The notes: generated from the sequence alone by a model not told the origin. A stretch of DNA of 64,000 nucleotides from Streptomyces pluripotens (GCF_000802245.2 NZ_CP021080.1:1736001-1800000), one strand, 5' to 3'. Positions 8,744 to 17,381 are shown, counted from the first letter of the stretch. A program made the numbers and translations.

Positions 8744-9343
8744 GTGTTCCGTAGCCGTGCCAAGGAAGAGAAGGCCCCGAACGCCGACAAGGCGCCGGTG
8801 ACCGACTCCAAGCAGCCCCGTGACCCGCAGGCCCCCAAGGGCCGACCCACACCCAAACGCAGCGAGGCGCAGTCCCAGCGCCGCAGCGTCGCCAACACTC
8901 CAATGACCCGCAAGGATGCTGCGAAGCGTCAACGCGAGGAGCGCCGTCAGGCGATGGAGCGCCAGCGCCAGGCGCTGGCCGGCGGCGACGAGCGCTATCT
9001 GCCGGCCCGGGACAAGGGCCCGGTCCGCCGGTTCGCCCGGAACTGGGTGGACTCGCGCTTCAACGTGGCGGAGTTCTTCCTGCCCTTGGCGGTGGTGATC
9101 CTCGTGCTGAGCGTGGTGCGGGTGCCTGCCGTCCAGAGCATCGCGTTGCTGCTGTGGCTGATCGTGATCGTGCTGATCGTGCTGGACTCGGTGGTCAGCG
9201 GCTTCCGCCTGAGGAAGCGGCTCAAGGAGCGCTTCCCGGATGGGAACGCCCGCGGCGCGGTCGCATACGCCCTGATGCGTTCCCTCCAGGTGCGCCGGCT
9301 CCGGCTGCCCAAGCCGCAGGTCAAGCGCGGAGAGCGGCCCTGA
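8744..9343 (+). CDS. DUF3043 membrane protein
   Basis: A 199-residue protein of a family widespread in actinobacteria with no known function. The N-terminal 90 residues are highly charged and Pro/Gln-rich (KEEKAPNADKAP, RRSEAQSQRR), then two membrane helices span about residues 110-155 (FFLPLAVVILVLSVV and LLLWLIVIVLIVLD), with a basic C-terminus. An earlier ATG at 8714 is in frame, but GTG at 8744 follows TACGCT by eight bases, fitting a leaderless transcript. The stop overlaps the start region of the next methyltransferase. Confidence 0.85.
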   Translation: MFRSRAKEEKAPNADKAPVTDSKQPRDPQAPKGRPTPKRSEAQSQRRSVANTPMTRKDAAKRQREERRQAMERQRQALAGGDERYLPARDKGPVRRFARNWVDSRFNVAEFFLPLAVVILVLSVVRVPAVQSIALLLWLIVIVLIVLDSVVSGFRLRKRLKERFPDGNARGAVAYALMRSLQVRRLRLPKPQVKRGERP

Positions 9344-10128
9344 GCGCTGACGCTTTCACCGGGGGTGCGGCGAACGCCTGGCTGGACAAGCTGGGCGGAC
9401 TGCGTGACGTCGTACGGCAGGAGCTGGTGGCCCGGCAGCTGGACGAGCAGATAGCCGGGCGTTTCCCGGTCGGGCAGCGGCTGCGCGTGCTCGACGTGGG
9501 GATGGGCCAGGGAACGCAGGCCGTGCGACTGGCCCGGCTCGGTCACGACGTGACGGGTGTCGAGCAGGACGCGACGATGATCGCCGCCGCGCGTCAGGCA
9601 CTGGCCACCGAGCCGGACGGCATTCGTGCCCGGGTGCGGCTGGTGGAGGGCGACGGGCGGGACACCGGGGTGCACTTCCTGCCGGGCAGCTTCGACGTGG
9701 TGCTGTGCCACGGGGTGCTGATGTACGTCGACGAGCCCGACCCGCTGGTGGCCGGCCTGGCCCGGATGCTGGCGCCCGGCGGGCTGCTGTCCCTGCTGGT
9801 CCGCAACGGCGACGCGCTCGCCATGCGCCCGGGCTTGGCCGGGGACTGGGCGGGCGCCCTGACCGCCTTCGGCACCACCGCCTACCGGAACCGTCTCGGC
9901 CTGGACGTGCGAGCCGACCGGCTCGCTGCGCTCACGGCCACCCTCGACGGGATCGCCGCCCCCCTGCACACCTGGTACGGCGTACGGGTCTTCACCGACA
10001 CGGCACTGGACGACGCGGAGTTCCCGGAAGACCTGCAGACGCTACTCGCGGTCGAGGAGCGGGCCGGGCGCACGGATCCCTACCGCGGTGTGGCGGCCCT
10101 GCTGCACCTGTGCGGGGTACGGGGCTGA
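9340..10128 (+). CDS. Class I SAM-dependent methyltransferase, probable CTG start
   Basis: About 262 residues. The SAM-binding motif I is LRVLDVGMGQGTQAVRLARLG, followed by the acidic loop TGVEQD and motif IV FDVVLCHGVLMYV. The substrate cannot be named. The frame has no ATG, GTG or TTG start near the 5' end of the conserved region; the nearest is an ATG at 9154, deep inside the DUF3043 gene. A GGAGAG ribosome site at 9330-9335 is followed at good spacing by CTG at 9340, which overlaps the preceding TGA as CTGA. This implies a CTG start with translational coupling. Confidence 0.82.
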   Translation: MSADAFTGGAANAWLDKLGGLRDVVRQELVARQLDEQIAGRFPVGQRLRVLDVGMGQGTQAVRLARLGHDVTGVEQDATMIAAARQALATEPDGIRARVRLVEGDGRDTGVHFLPGSFDVVLCHGVLMYVDEPDPLVAGLARMLAPGGLLSLLVRNGDALAMRPGLAGDWAGALTAFGTTAYRNRLGLDVRADRLAALTATLDGIAAPLHTWYGVRVFTDTALDDAEFPEDLQTLLAVEERAGRTDPYRGVAALLHLCGVRG

Positions 10129-10361
10129 GGCCCTTCGGGGGACAGCGTGGACCGGTTGACCGGCGCACCACGAGACCCGGGACATGGAGTGCGGCCGGCC
10201 GGGCGGAGCCGCGGCCCGGTGACGTCATCGTGGGGCAGGGTGATCGGCCGTTTATCGCCTCATCGCCCGCACCTCGTTGTCGCATGCGCCGGCGGCGGAC
10301 GAGCCGGGCCGACGGACACCGGTGACACCTCAGCGGGACGGCATGGAGAAGAGGTCGAGGC

Positions 10362-10410
10362 GGCCCTGGGAAAGCGGTGAGAAGGGGTGGGTGCCCTCCT
10401 CACCGCAGCG
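10362..10410. other. Convergent intergenic region 10129-10606
   Basis: The 478 bp between the methyltransferase and the small minus-strand gene hold no convincing gene. The inverted repeat GCGGTGAG/CTCACCGC near 10373-10405 could act as a terminator. The right 185 bp are a copy of the intergenic element described separately. Confidence 0.4.
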
Positions 10411-10422
10411 CCGGTGCCTCTG

Positions 10423-10609
10423 GTGCCGCGGCAGACAGCGTTGCCCACCGAGGAGCGTCGTCCGGTGCGCGCTCGGGGGTCCTCCCGGCCGGAGGGAGGA
10501 GGAGTACCGACCGCAAGCCCTCGTACTGGAGGTACGTGGGTTTCCGGGTGGCGGTGAGCATCGCGTGCCGGGCCTCGTGTCGGGGCGAGCGGTGCCCGTT
10601 GCGGCACTA
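10423..10609. repeat. Intergenic element, copy A
   Basis: A ~185-bp element with outer arms GTGCCGCGGCAG (left) and GTTGCGGCAC then TAG (right). The central part, CCCTCGTACTGGAGGTACG then TGGGTTTCCGG, can fold on itself. The order of blocks matches 36712-36874. On the minus strand the right end reads CTAG-TGCCGCAACGGGC, and its TAG is the stop codon of the small gene at 10607. Confidence 0.6.
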
Positions 10610-10819
10610 GGGGGTGTCGGCGTGCAGGCTCATCGGCCCGTAGATCTCCGTGTTCTCCTCGAACAGCCGCACCTGGTCGGCCCCGCCCTCCTGCAGTGCC
10701 TTCCAGTGCTCGCCGATCCAGGACTCGGCATCGCCTTGCGTGGTGAACTCCTCGGGCTGCACTGCGGGCTGGACCTCCGTCCCGTCGGCCTTCTCGAACC
10801 GCCACGTCCATGCCGTCAT
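10607..10819 (-). CDS. Small conserved-looking hypothetical protein (70 aa)
   Basis: A 70-residue soluble, acidic protein starting MTAWTWRFEKADG. It has no membrane segment and no motif I recognise. The ATG at 10819 is preceded by AAGGAGG at seven bases, a near-perfect ribosome site that decides this start over an in-frame ATG at 10870. Length, Trp-rich N-terminus and strong ribosome site argue for a real gene. Function unknown. Confidence 0.75.
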   Translation of the reverse strand: MTAWTWRFEKADGTEVQPAVQPEEFTTQGDAESWIGEHWKALQEGGADQVRLFEENTEIYGPMSLHADTP

Positions 10820-10900
10820 GTGGGCCTCCTTGTGATCCAACACCTGCTGGCAGCCTAGCCGGAAGCGCAAGACCCGCCGGTACAGGCGAAAATCGGTCCC

Positions 10901-12103
10901 GTGAACATCACTCTGCTCGGTACCGGTGCCCCCGCGGGACTACCTCGCCCCGACTGCCTCTGCGCCGCCTGTGCGGCGGCGCTCGGGCCGGACGCGCGGG
11001 CCGCCACCGCACTGCTGGTGGCCGGGGCGCTGCTGCTCGACCTGACACCGGGCGCGGCCTTCGCGGCGGCACGGGCCGGGCAATCGCTCAGCGGGGTCAG
11101 TCAGGTGCTGCTGTCGCATCCGCACAACGGGCCCGCGGTGGAGGTGCCGGCCGGACTGCCGCAGCCCGGGCGGGTGCCGGACGGGCGGGAGTTGGCGCTG
11201 CTGACGGGGCATCGGGTGCGGGCCGTGGCGATGGACGCGGGCGGCACCGGCTACGCGGTGACCGGGCCGGACGGACAGCGGCTGCTCTACCTGCCGCCCG
11301 GCGGGGCGCCGGCCGGCCTGGAGGAGGCGACGGCAGAACCGTACGACATGGTTCTTGCGGATGTCGTGGGCCGCCCGGACGCACTCGCCCGGCTGCGGGC
11401 GGTCGGTTCCGTCGGTCCGACGACCGACGTGCTCGCCGTCCACCTCGACCACGACGTTCCGCCCGGCGCGGAGTTGCGGCGGCGACTGGCCGCGGCCGGG
11501 GCGCGTGCGGTACCGGACGGTACGACGCTGGTGGTGGGTGCCTACGAGGAGGTACCGGACGTACCGCGCCGGACGCTGGTGCTGGGCGGGGCACGCTCGG
11601 GGAAGTCGGTGGAGGCGGAACGGCGGCTGGAAGCGTTCCCGGACGTGCTGTACGTGGCCACCGGCGGAACCCGGGGCGGGGACACCGAGTGGGCGGCGCG
11701 GGTGGCCGCGCACCGGGAGCGGCGGCCGGGGTCGTGGCACACGACGGAGACGACGGACCTGACGCCACTGCTGACCGAGGACGGGCCGCCGCTGCTGATC
11801 GACTGTCTGTCGCTGTGGCTGACGGACGTCATGGACTCAGTGGGGGCGTGGGACGACGCGGAGTGGGCGGGCGGCGGCGAGAAGGCCTTGCGGAAGAGGG
11901 TGCGGGAGCTGGCCGAGGCGGTGCGGTGCACTCGGCGGACCGTCGTCGCCGTGTCCAACGAGGTGGGCTCGGGGATCGTGCCGGCCACGCCGTCCGGGCG
12001 GCGCTACCGGGACGAACTCGGGCGGCTGAACGCAGCGTTCGCCGGCGAGTGCGAACAGGTGCTGCTGGTCGTCGCCGGTCAGTCCATGGTGCTCCGCGGC
12101 TGA
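10901..12103 (+). CDS. cobU: Adenosylcobinamide kinase/guanylyltransferase with MBL-fold N-terminus
   Basis: A 400-residue fusion. The C-terminal part (about 225-400) is CobU/CobP: Walker A GGARSGKS, the YVATGG strand, the IDCLSLWLTD block and SNEVGSGIVP. It phosphorylates adenosylcobinamide and transfers GMP in late B12 assembly. The N-terminal part (1-210) resembles the PhnP-like beta-lactamase fold (ITLLGTGAPAG, Cys pair CLCAACAAAL), but the metal site reads SHPHNGP instead of SHxHxDH, so it looks inactive. The start is GTG. CobT and CobS, which use its product, are encoded close by. Convergent with the next gene. Confidence 0.88.
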   Translation: MNITLLGTGAPAGLPRPDCLCAACAAALGPDARAATALLVAGALLLDLTPGAAFAAARAGQSLSGVSQVLLSHPHNGPAVEVPAGLPQPGRVPDGRELALLTGHRVRAVAMDAGGTGYAVTGPDGQRLLYLPPGGAPAGLEEATAEPYDMVLADVVGRPDALARLRAVGSVGPTTDVLAVHLDHDVPPGAELRRRLAAAGARAVPDGTTLVVGAYEEVPDVPRRTLVLGGARSGKSVEAERRLEAFPDVLYVATGGTRGGDTEWAARVAAHRERRPGSWHTTETTDLTPLLTEDGPPLLIDCLSLWLTDVMDSVGAWDDAEWAGGGEKALRKRVRELAEAVRCTRRTVVAVSNEVGSGIVPATPSGRRYRDELGRLNAAFAGECEQVLLVVAGQSMVLRG

Positions 12104-12123
12104 CGGACGATCGGCGGCGTCAC

Positions 12124-12155
12124 CGGACCGTGGCCGTGGCCACGGCCACGGTCCG
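12124..12155. terminator. 32-bp perfect palindrome between convergent genes
   Basis: The 32 bases are their own reverse complement (left half CGGACCGTGGCCGTGG). They lie 20 bp after the cobU stop and 3 bp from the methyltransferase stop, so they can serve as a bidirectional terminator. Confidence 0.85.
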
Positions 12156-12158
12156 CCG

Positions 12159-13178
12159 CTATGTCCTGTCCTTGCGGGCCACGATCCGGTACGCGTTGGA
12201 GAACGGAGTGCGGCGGAGCAAGGGCGCCAGGGCACGGTCCGCGGCGGACGCCACGGCCGGCAGGGGCACCGCCACCGTCCTCAGGAAAGGGTGGACCCGA
12301 GCCAGCGCCAGGGAGAGGGCGGCGGACAGGTCGTCGGGGATGTGCGGGCTTCTGCGGTCCGTCGCGAGGATCGCGCAGCCCTGGACCTCCAGCTCGGTAC
12401 GGAGGTTGTCGAGGGGCATCAGGTGCAGGTGGCGGGGTTGGCTGTGCGGGAGCCACCACTTGCCCAGGAGCGTGGCGAACGCACAGCTCGGGTCGGGGAC
12501 CTCGACCACGAGATGGCCGCCGGGACGGAGGGCGGTCAGAGCGCCACGGAGTTCGGCACGCGGATCGGGGGCGTGTTGGAGATGGTGGAACATGCTGACC
12601 ACGTCGTAGCGGGCGCGCAGGCGGGCCGCCATGCCGGGGGTCGAGAGGTAGCCGCGGTGGGACTCCTCGAGCAGGCCCGCACGCCGGGCCCGCTCGGCGC
12701 GGGCGGTCGGGTCGAGGCCGTCGAAGCTGGTGTAGGGGAAGAACTCCTGGGCCACCTCGGGGAACTGGGCGTGGCCCGTGCCCACGTCCAGCCAGCTCTC
12801 CGGTTCCGGGAACCGACTGGGCACGGACAGCCAGGAGGCGGTGGCGCGGTGCCGGCGGCGGACGGCCCTGGTGGAGAGGGGGCGGGCGACGAACTGCTCC
12901 CGTTGCCTCTCGTGCAGACCCCGGTGGAAGGAGGCCAGTCCTTCCGGCGTGAGCCGCGGATTCTGGAAGGCGTGGGCGCAGTCACCGCATTGGTCCACGA
13001 CGAACGGACCTGGCCGCTGCCGCAGTGGGTCGGGGACACGCAACCGGGTACGCAGGTTGCGTGAGCCGCACCAGGGACATTCCTCGCGGCGCGGTTCCCG
13101 AAACGCGCCGGTCGCCGCCGCGGTGGCGGACGGGGTGGCGGCCGGGGCGATGTACGGCGTTGGGGGCGAGGTCGGCAT
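12159..13178 (-). CDS. Methyltransferase with N-terminal zinc ribbon
   Basis: 339 residues. An N-terminal CPWC...CGDC zinc-ribbon (about residues 35-75) is followed by a class I methyltransferase fold with motif I SWLDVGTGHAQF and a later block HLVVEVPDPSC. This domain pair is typical of small-molecule or sugar methyltransferases such as TylF/novU-like C-methyltransferases, but the substrate is not clear. ATG at 13178 is chosen because AGGGAG lies six to seven bases upstream; ATG at 13199 has a poorer site. It diverges from cobT. Confidence 0.8.
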   Translation of the reverse strand: MPTSPPTPYIAPAATPSATAAATGAFREPRREECPWCGSRNLRTRLRVPDPLRQRPGPFVVDQCGDCAHAFQNPRLTPEGLASFHRGLHERQREQFVARPLSTRAVRRRHRATASWLSVPSRFPEPESWLDVGTGHAQFPEVAQEFFPYTSFDGLDPTARAERARRAGLLEESHRGYLSTPGMAARLRARYDVVSMFHHLQHAPDPRAELRGALTALRPGGHLVVEVPDPSCAFATLLGKWWLPHSQPRHLHLMPLDNLRTELEVQGCAILATDRRSPHIPDDLSAALSLALARVHPFLRTVAVPLPAVASAADRALAPLLRRTPFSNAYRIVARKDRT

Positions 13179-13311
13179 GAGCGACTCCCTGTGCGACATT
13201 CCGCTGCAAACCGGAACGTATGGGATGCCAAGCCCCGGTGCAATGACGTGGCGGGGGTGTGGTGGCGATGTGGCGCGGAAGCGTCCGTGCGCTGGCGGTA
13301 CTGTTCGGCGA

Positions 13312-14412
13312 ATGAGCAGGCTTAATCTGGACGACTTCACCGATCTGATCGAGCGCCCGGACGGGGGCGTGCGCCGTGACGCCGAGGCCCGGCGGGAGCG
13401 CCAGATCGTGCCGCCCGGCGCCCTCGGACGCCTCGACGAACTGGGCGAGTGGCTGGCCGCCGCGCAGGGTGCCGTACCGGTGCGGCCGGTCGAACGGCCA
13501 CGGGTGGTCCTCTTCGCCGGCGATCACGGCGTCGCCGAGCTGGGTGTCTCGGCCCGGCCCGCGGGCAGCGCGGAGCACCTGGTGCGGGCGACGTTGGAGG
13601 GCGCGAGCCCGGTGGCGGTGCTGGCGCGCCGTCTCGACGCAACCGTCCGGGTCGTGGACATGGCCCTGGACTGCGCGCCGGACGCCTTCCCGGAGGACGT
13701 CGTACGGCACCGGGTGCGGCGGGGCAGCGGCCGTATCGACATCGAGGACGCGCTCCCCCAGGAAGAGGCCGAGGCGGCCCTGCGGGCTGGGATCGCGATC
13801 GCCGACGAGGAGGCCGACTCGGGTACGGACCTGGTGGTGCTCGGCGACATCAGCGTGGGCGGGACGACGGCGGCGGCGGTGCTGATCGCCGCGCTGTGCG
13901 GAACCGACGCGTCCGTGGTCACCGGCCGGGGCGGTCTCGCGATCGATGACCTGGCATGGATGCGCAAGTGCGCGGCGATCCGGGACGCGCTGCGGCGGGC
14001 GCGGCCGGTGCTCGGCGACCAACTGCACCTACTGGCGACCGTGGGCGGGGCCGACCTGGCGGCGATGACCGGCTTCCTGCTGCAGTGCGCGGTGCGCAAG
14101 CTGCCGGTGATCCTGGACGGGGTGGTGACCGCCGCCTGCGCGCTGGTCGGGCAGCGGGTCGCCTTCCGGGCGCCGGACTGGTGGCTGGCCGGACACGACA
14201 GCGGGGAGCCTGGGCAGGCGAAGGCGCTGGACCGCATGGCTCTGGAGCCGCTGCTGGAGCAGGGCGTGAAGATCGGCGAGGGGGTCGGCGCACTGCTGGC
14301 TCTCCCACTGGTGCGCAGTGCCGCCGCGCTGGCCGCCGAACTACCCGAGGAACCCGAGGCGGCAGAGGTCGCCGAACCGGCCGAGCAGCCTGGGGCGGAA
14401 GAGAAGGAGTAG
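13312..14412 (+). CDS. cobT: Nicotinate-nucleotide-dimethylbenzimidazole phosphoribosyltransferase CobT
   Basis: 366 residues. It makes alpha-ribazole phosphate for the lower ligand of cobalamin. Seen motifs: VLFAGDHGVAELGVS, VLGDISVGGTTAAAVL, and the C-terminal KIGEGVGALLALP. The tail is a Glu/Ala-rich extension (PEEPEAAEVAEP...). The ATG at 13312 is seven bases after TACTGT, a leaderless arrangement. The frame is open further upstream, but that region is the antisense of the methyltransferase gene. Confidence 0.95.
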   Translation: MSRLNLDDFTDLIERPDGGVRRDAEARRERQIVPPGALGRLDELGEWLAAAQGAVPVRPVERPRVVLFAGDHGVAELGVSARPAGSAEHLVRATLEGASPVAVLARRLDATVRVVDMALDCAPDAFPEDVVRHRVRRGSGRIDIEDALPQEEAEAALRAGIAIADEEADSGTDLVVLGDISVGGTTAAAVLIAALCGTDASVVTGRGGLAIDDLAWMRKCAAIRDALRRARPVLGDQLHLLATVGGADLAAMTGFLLQCAVRKLPVILDGVVTAACALVGQRVAFRAPDWWLAGHDSGEPGQAKALDRMALEPLLEQGVKIGEGVGALLALPLVRSAAALAAELPEEPEAAEVAEPAEQPGAEEKE

Positions 14413-14500
14413 ACGGGGAGCGGCTGTTGGGTGCCTCCTGCGCGGGAGCACGGCGGGAATAGTGCGGTTCGCCAGGGCAGCACCCATATGATCCTGCCCC

Positions 14501-16297
14501 ATGGGAGATGCCCGAATTGCCGTGCCGCAGCAAGCCGAAACGGGGCGCCCGGGCGAGGAGGGGCGGCGGTCCACCGGGGCATCCCGACGAGCCGCCGCCT
14601 TCGCCGTCTGGTACCTGCGGACCGTCGCCTTCATCAACTTCCTCAGCGCGGTGTGGGTCTCGCTCGGCCAGGACGTTCGCCGGCACAACCAGGACGACTT
14701 CTTCACGCCCTACCTGTTGACCGCCGGCTTCGCCTCCGGTGTGTTCACCGCGTTCCTGGCCATCACCATGCGGCGCAGGAAACGGGCCGCATGGATCCTC
14801 AACCTCGTGCTCAGCGGGGCCTTCCTCGCCCTGTTCTCCCTCGCCATGGCGTTCCCCGAAATCCGGCGGTACCCGCAGAACTGGACCTCCCTGGCGCTGA
14901 CGGCCACGTTCACCGGCGCGCTGCTCGTCGGCCGCCGAGAGTTCTACGCCAAGGGCGACCGGTCCAACCCCCGGCTCGCGGCCACGGTCGCCGCCGGCGG
15001 CGGGCTACTCGCCTCGCTCCTGGCCGGACTGCTGGTGACCGTCACCAACCAGGCCCCGGACGGGACCCGTGCGAGCTTTCTGGAGCGCTGGCACTACGGC
15101 ACCCTGCGTCTGGTGTCGGTGACGGCCGACGAGCACCAGTTCCCCGGTATCGCCCCGCCCAACTGGGCCAACGTCGTCGTGAACGTGCTCAGCACGGCCC
15201 TCGTCCTGGCGGTCTTCTACGCGGCCTTCCGCTCCCGGCGGGCCGTGGACCCACTCACCGAGGACGACGAGAAGCGGCTGCGGGAGCTGCTGGACCGGCA
15301 CGGCGAGCGGGACTCCCTCGGCTACTTCGCGCTGCGCCGGGAGAAGAGCGTGGTGTGGTCACCGACCGGAAAGGCCGCTGTCGCGTACCGGGTCGTCTCA
15401 GGGGTCAGTCTCGCGTCCGGCGATCCGCTCGGGGACCCCGAAGCCTGGCCGGGCGCCATCGCGCCGTGGCTCGCGCAGGCGCGGGCGCACGGGTGGATTC
15501 CCGCGGTGATGGGGGCGAGCGAGGAGGCCGGGACGGTCTACGCCCGGCATGGTCTGGACGCGCTGGAGCTCGGCGACGAAGCGATCGTGGAGGTCGCCGA
15601 TTTCACGCTGTCGGGACGGGCGATGCGGACCGTGCGCCAGGCCTACAACCGGGTACGGCGGGCCGGGTACCAGGTGCGCGTCCGGCGGCACGAGGAGGTT
15701 CCGGCGAAGGAGATGGCACAGCTCGTCGAGCGGGCCGACGACTGGCGGGACGGGGCGACCGAACGCGGCTTCAGCATGGCGCTGGGGCGGCTCGGGGATC
15801 CGGGGGACGGGCGGTGCGTGATGCTGGAGTGCACCGATGCCGAGGGCACGCTGCGCGCACTGCTGTCCTTCGTGCCGTGGGGGCCGCACGGGCTGTCCCT
15901 GGATCTGATGCGGCGCGACCGGGACTCCGACAACGGACTGATGGAGTTCATGGTCATCGAGCTGCTGCGGCGGGCCGAGGAGATCGGGATCACGCAGGTC
16001 TCACTGAACTTCGCGATGTTCAGGTCGGTCTTCGAACGTGGCGCGCGCCTCGGTGCCGGTCCGGTGCTGAGGCTGTGGCGGTCACTGCTCAGCTTCTTCT
16101 CCCGCTGGTGGCAGATCGAGTCGCTGTACCGCGCCAACGCCAAGTACCGGCCCATCTGGGAGCCGCGGTTCCTGCTCTTCGAAAAGAGCGCTGACCTGCC
16201 GCGCATCGGCCTCGCCTCGGCCCGCGCGGAGGGCTTCCTGGAGGCGCCGGGACTGCCGAAGTGGCTGCACCGAAGGCACCTGGACACACACAGATGA
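14501..16297 (+). CDS. MprF-like protein (DUF2156, phosphatidylglycerol lysyltransferase type)
   Basis: 598 residues. Membrane helices occupy the first 250 residues. The C-terminal half (about 270-580) is a DUF2156/LPG-synthase domain of tandem GNAT-like folds: GDSLGYFALRREK-like strand, SGDPLGDPEAWPGAI, LSLDLMRRD and SLNFAMFRSVFERG. MprF proteins transfer aminoacyl groups from tRNA to phosphatidylglycerol. Here the flippase part is short, so a true aminoacylation role is inferred, not shown. ATG at 14501 follows TATGAT by eight bases, so the transcript is probably leaderless. The next membrane-protein gene starts 10 bp after its stop. Confidence 0.85.
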   Translation: MGDARIAVPQQAETGRPGEEGRRSTGASRRAAAFAVWYLRTVAFINFLSAVWVSLGQDVRRHNQDDFFTPYLLTAGFASGVFTAFLAITMRRRKRAAWILNLVLSGAFLALFSLAMAFPEIRRYPQNWTSLALTATFTGALLVGRREFYAKGDRSNPRLAATVAAGGGLLASLLAGLLVTVTNQAPDGTRASFLERWHYGTLRLVSVTADEHQFPGIAPPNWANVVVNVLSTALVLAVFYAAFRSRRAVDPLTEDDEKRLRELLDRHGERDSLGYFALRREKSVVWSPTGKAAVAYRVVSGVSLASGDPLGDPEAWPGAIAPWLAQARAHGWIPAVMGASEEAGTVYARHGLDALELGDEAIVEVADFTLSGRAMRTVRQAYNRVRRAGYQVRVRRHEEVPAKEMAQLVERADDWRDGATERGFSMALGRLGDPGDGRCVMLECTDAEGTLRALLSFVPWGPHGLSLDLMRRDRDSDNGLMEFMVIELLRRAEEIGITQVSLNFAMFRSVFERGARLGAGPVLRLWRSLLSFFSRWWQIESLYRANAKYRPIWEPRFLLFEKSADLPRIGLASARAEGFLEAPGLPKWLHRRHLDTHR

Positions 16298-16307
16298 GGA
16301 ACGATCC

Positions 16308-17381
16308 ATGAACAGGCTCGCCCGCTGGGCCCGTACCGAGTGGGGGCTGCTGTACGTCACCGTGCGCGAGCCCCTGCTGAAGCGGCGACTGCGGGCGATG
16401 CCGATGAGCGTGGGGGCCGTGTGCCTGACGGCCTTCCTGCAGTACGTGCAGAACCAGCCGTGGGGCTACCAGCCGGTGCACAACATGGGTGCCGTACGGG
16501 CCGTGGACCCACTGTGGCTGGCCCTGCTGCGCACCCCGCTGTCGCTGTTCGTGCCGGCCCTGGACCTGCCGGTGTGGGGCGCACTGGCGCAGATCCTGTT
16601 CGTGATCGGGATCGCAGAAGTGTGCCTGGGCTGGTGGCGGACGCTGGCCATCGCCTACATCGCAACACTCGCCGGAACGCTGTACGCCCGCGCGGGCATC
16701 ACGCTCGGACCGCACGCCCCGTTCGGGCTGCCCGCCTCGGACGCGCTGGTGGTGGACACCGGCCCGTCGGCCGCCGTGGTGGGGCTCGCCGTGTTCGTCA
16801 GTTGGCGGTACGGGGCGTACCTCACGGCAAGCACGGTCACCCTGGCGATGGTGGCGGAGGTGCTGATCAAGGAGAACCTGGCCGGAAAGGAGCACCTGGC
16901 CGCGCTGATGGCCGTGGGGACGCTGTGCCTGGCGGCGGCGCTGCGGCACCGGTTCGGACGCGGGCTGCACGGCTGCACCCGTCGGCTGCGCCCGTCGGCT
17001 GCGGCACGATCAGCGCCGGTCGGGCAGGCGTACCGGGCGGGGGTCGGGCTTGCCGCCGATCCAGTCCTGGAAGACCCTGCGGGGCCGGGCCCAGCGGCGG
17101 TCGTGGCGGTAGGCGCGCAGGGCCGCCTTCGCGCGGGCACGGGGGCGATGGCCGTAGAAGCGGCGGGCCCACGGGGAACCGGGGCGGGCGAGGCGGACCG
17201 CGCCGAAGAGGGCGACCAAGGGCACGATCACCCCGAAGACCGCGACACGGGCCTTGCCCTTGCTCAAGGCGATCAGCGAGAAGAGGAAGTTCACGGCGAT
17301 GGTGGTGATGGCCCCGCCGCGGTCCTGGAGTTCCTGCTGGGTCATGCCGTTGACGCCGAACGGCGAGAAGCCGGCCAGTAG
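16308..17381 (+). CDS. Rhomboid-like membrane protein, 3' end runs into convergent gene
   Basis: The first ~230 residues are a polytopic membrane protein (hydrophobic blocks near residues 35-50, 65-90, 95-115, 145-165, 170-200) containing HNMGAVRAVDPLWLALL and a HLAALMAV segment, resembling rhomboid-like proteins next to MprF-like genes. No Ser-His dyad in a GxSx context is obvious. After about residue 230 the sequence becomes Gly/Arg/Asp-rich and reads antisense through 370 bp of the opposite gene. That tail is probably not conserved; a lost stop codon or a small frameshift near 16960-17010 is possible. GAGGAACG precedes the ATG. Confidence 0.7.
   Translation: MNRLARWARTEWGLLYVTVREPLLKRRLRAMPMSVGAVCLTAFLQYVQNQPWGYQPVHNMGAVRAVDPLWLALLRTPLSLFVPALDLPVWGALAQILFVIGIAEVCLGWWRTLAIAYIATLAGTLYARAGITLGPHAPFGLPASDALVVDTGPSAAVVGLAVFVSWRYGAYLTASTVTLAMVAEVLIKENLAGKEHLAALMAVGTLCLAAALRHRFGRGLHGCTRRLRPSAAARSAPVGQAYRAGVGLAADPVLEDPAGPGPAAVVAVGAQGRLRAGTGAMAVEAAGPRGTGAGEADRAEEGDQGHDHPEDRDTGLALAQGDQREEEVHGDGGDGPAAVLEFLLGHAVDAERREAGQ

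Noticed and set aside
10147..10380. 77-codon frame in the convergent gap
   Set aside because: No ribosome site, no conserved look, and the area has inverted repeats.
10820..10900. Cobalamin riboswitch before cobU
   Set aside because: The gap is only 81 bp and I see no B12-box-like sequence.
12778..13311. 5' extension of cobT
   Set aside because: The frame is open but covers the divergent methyltransferase; ATG at 13312 with TACTGT fits a leaderless start.
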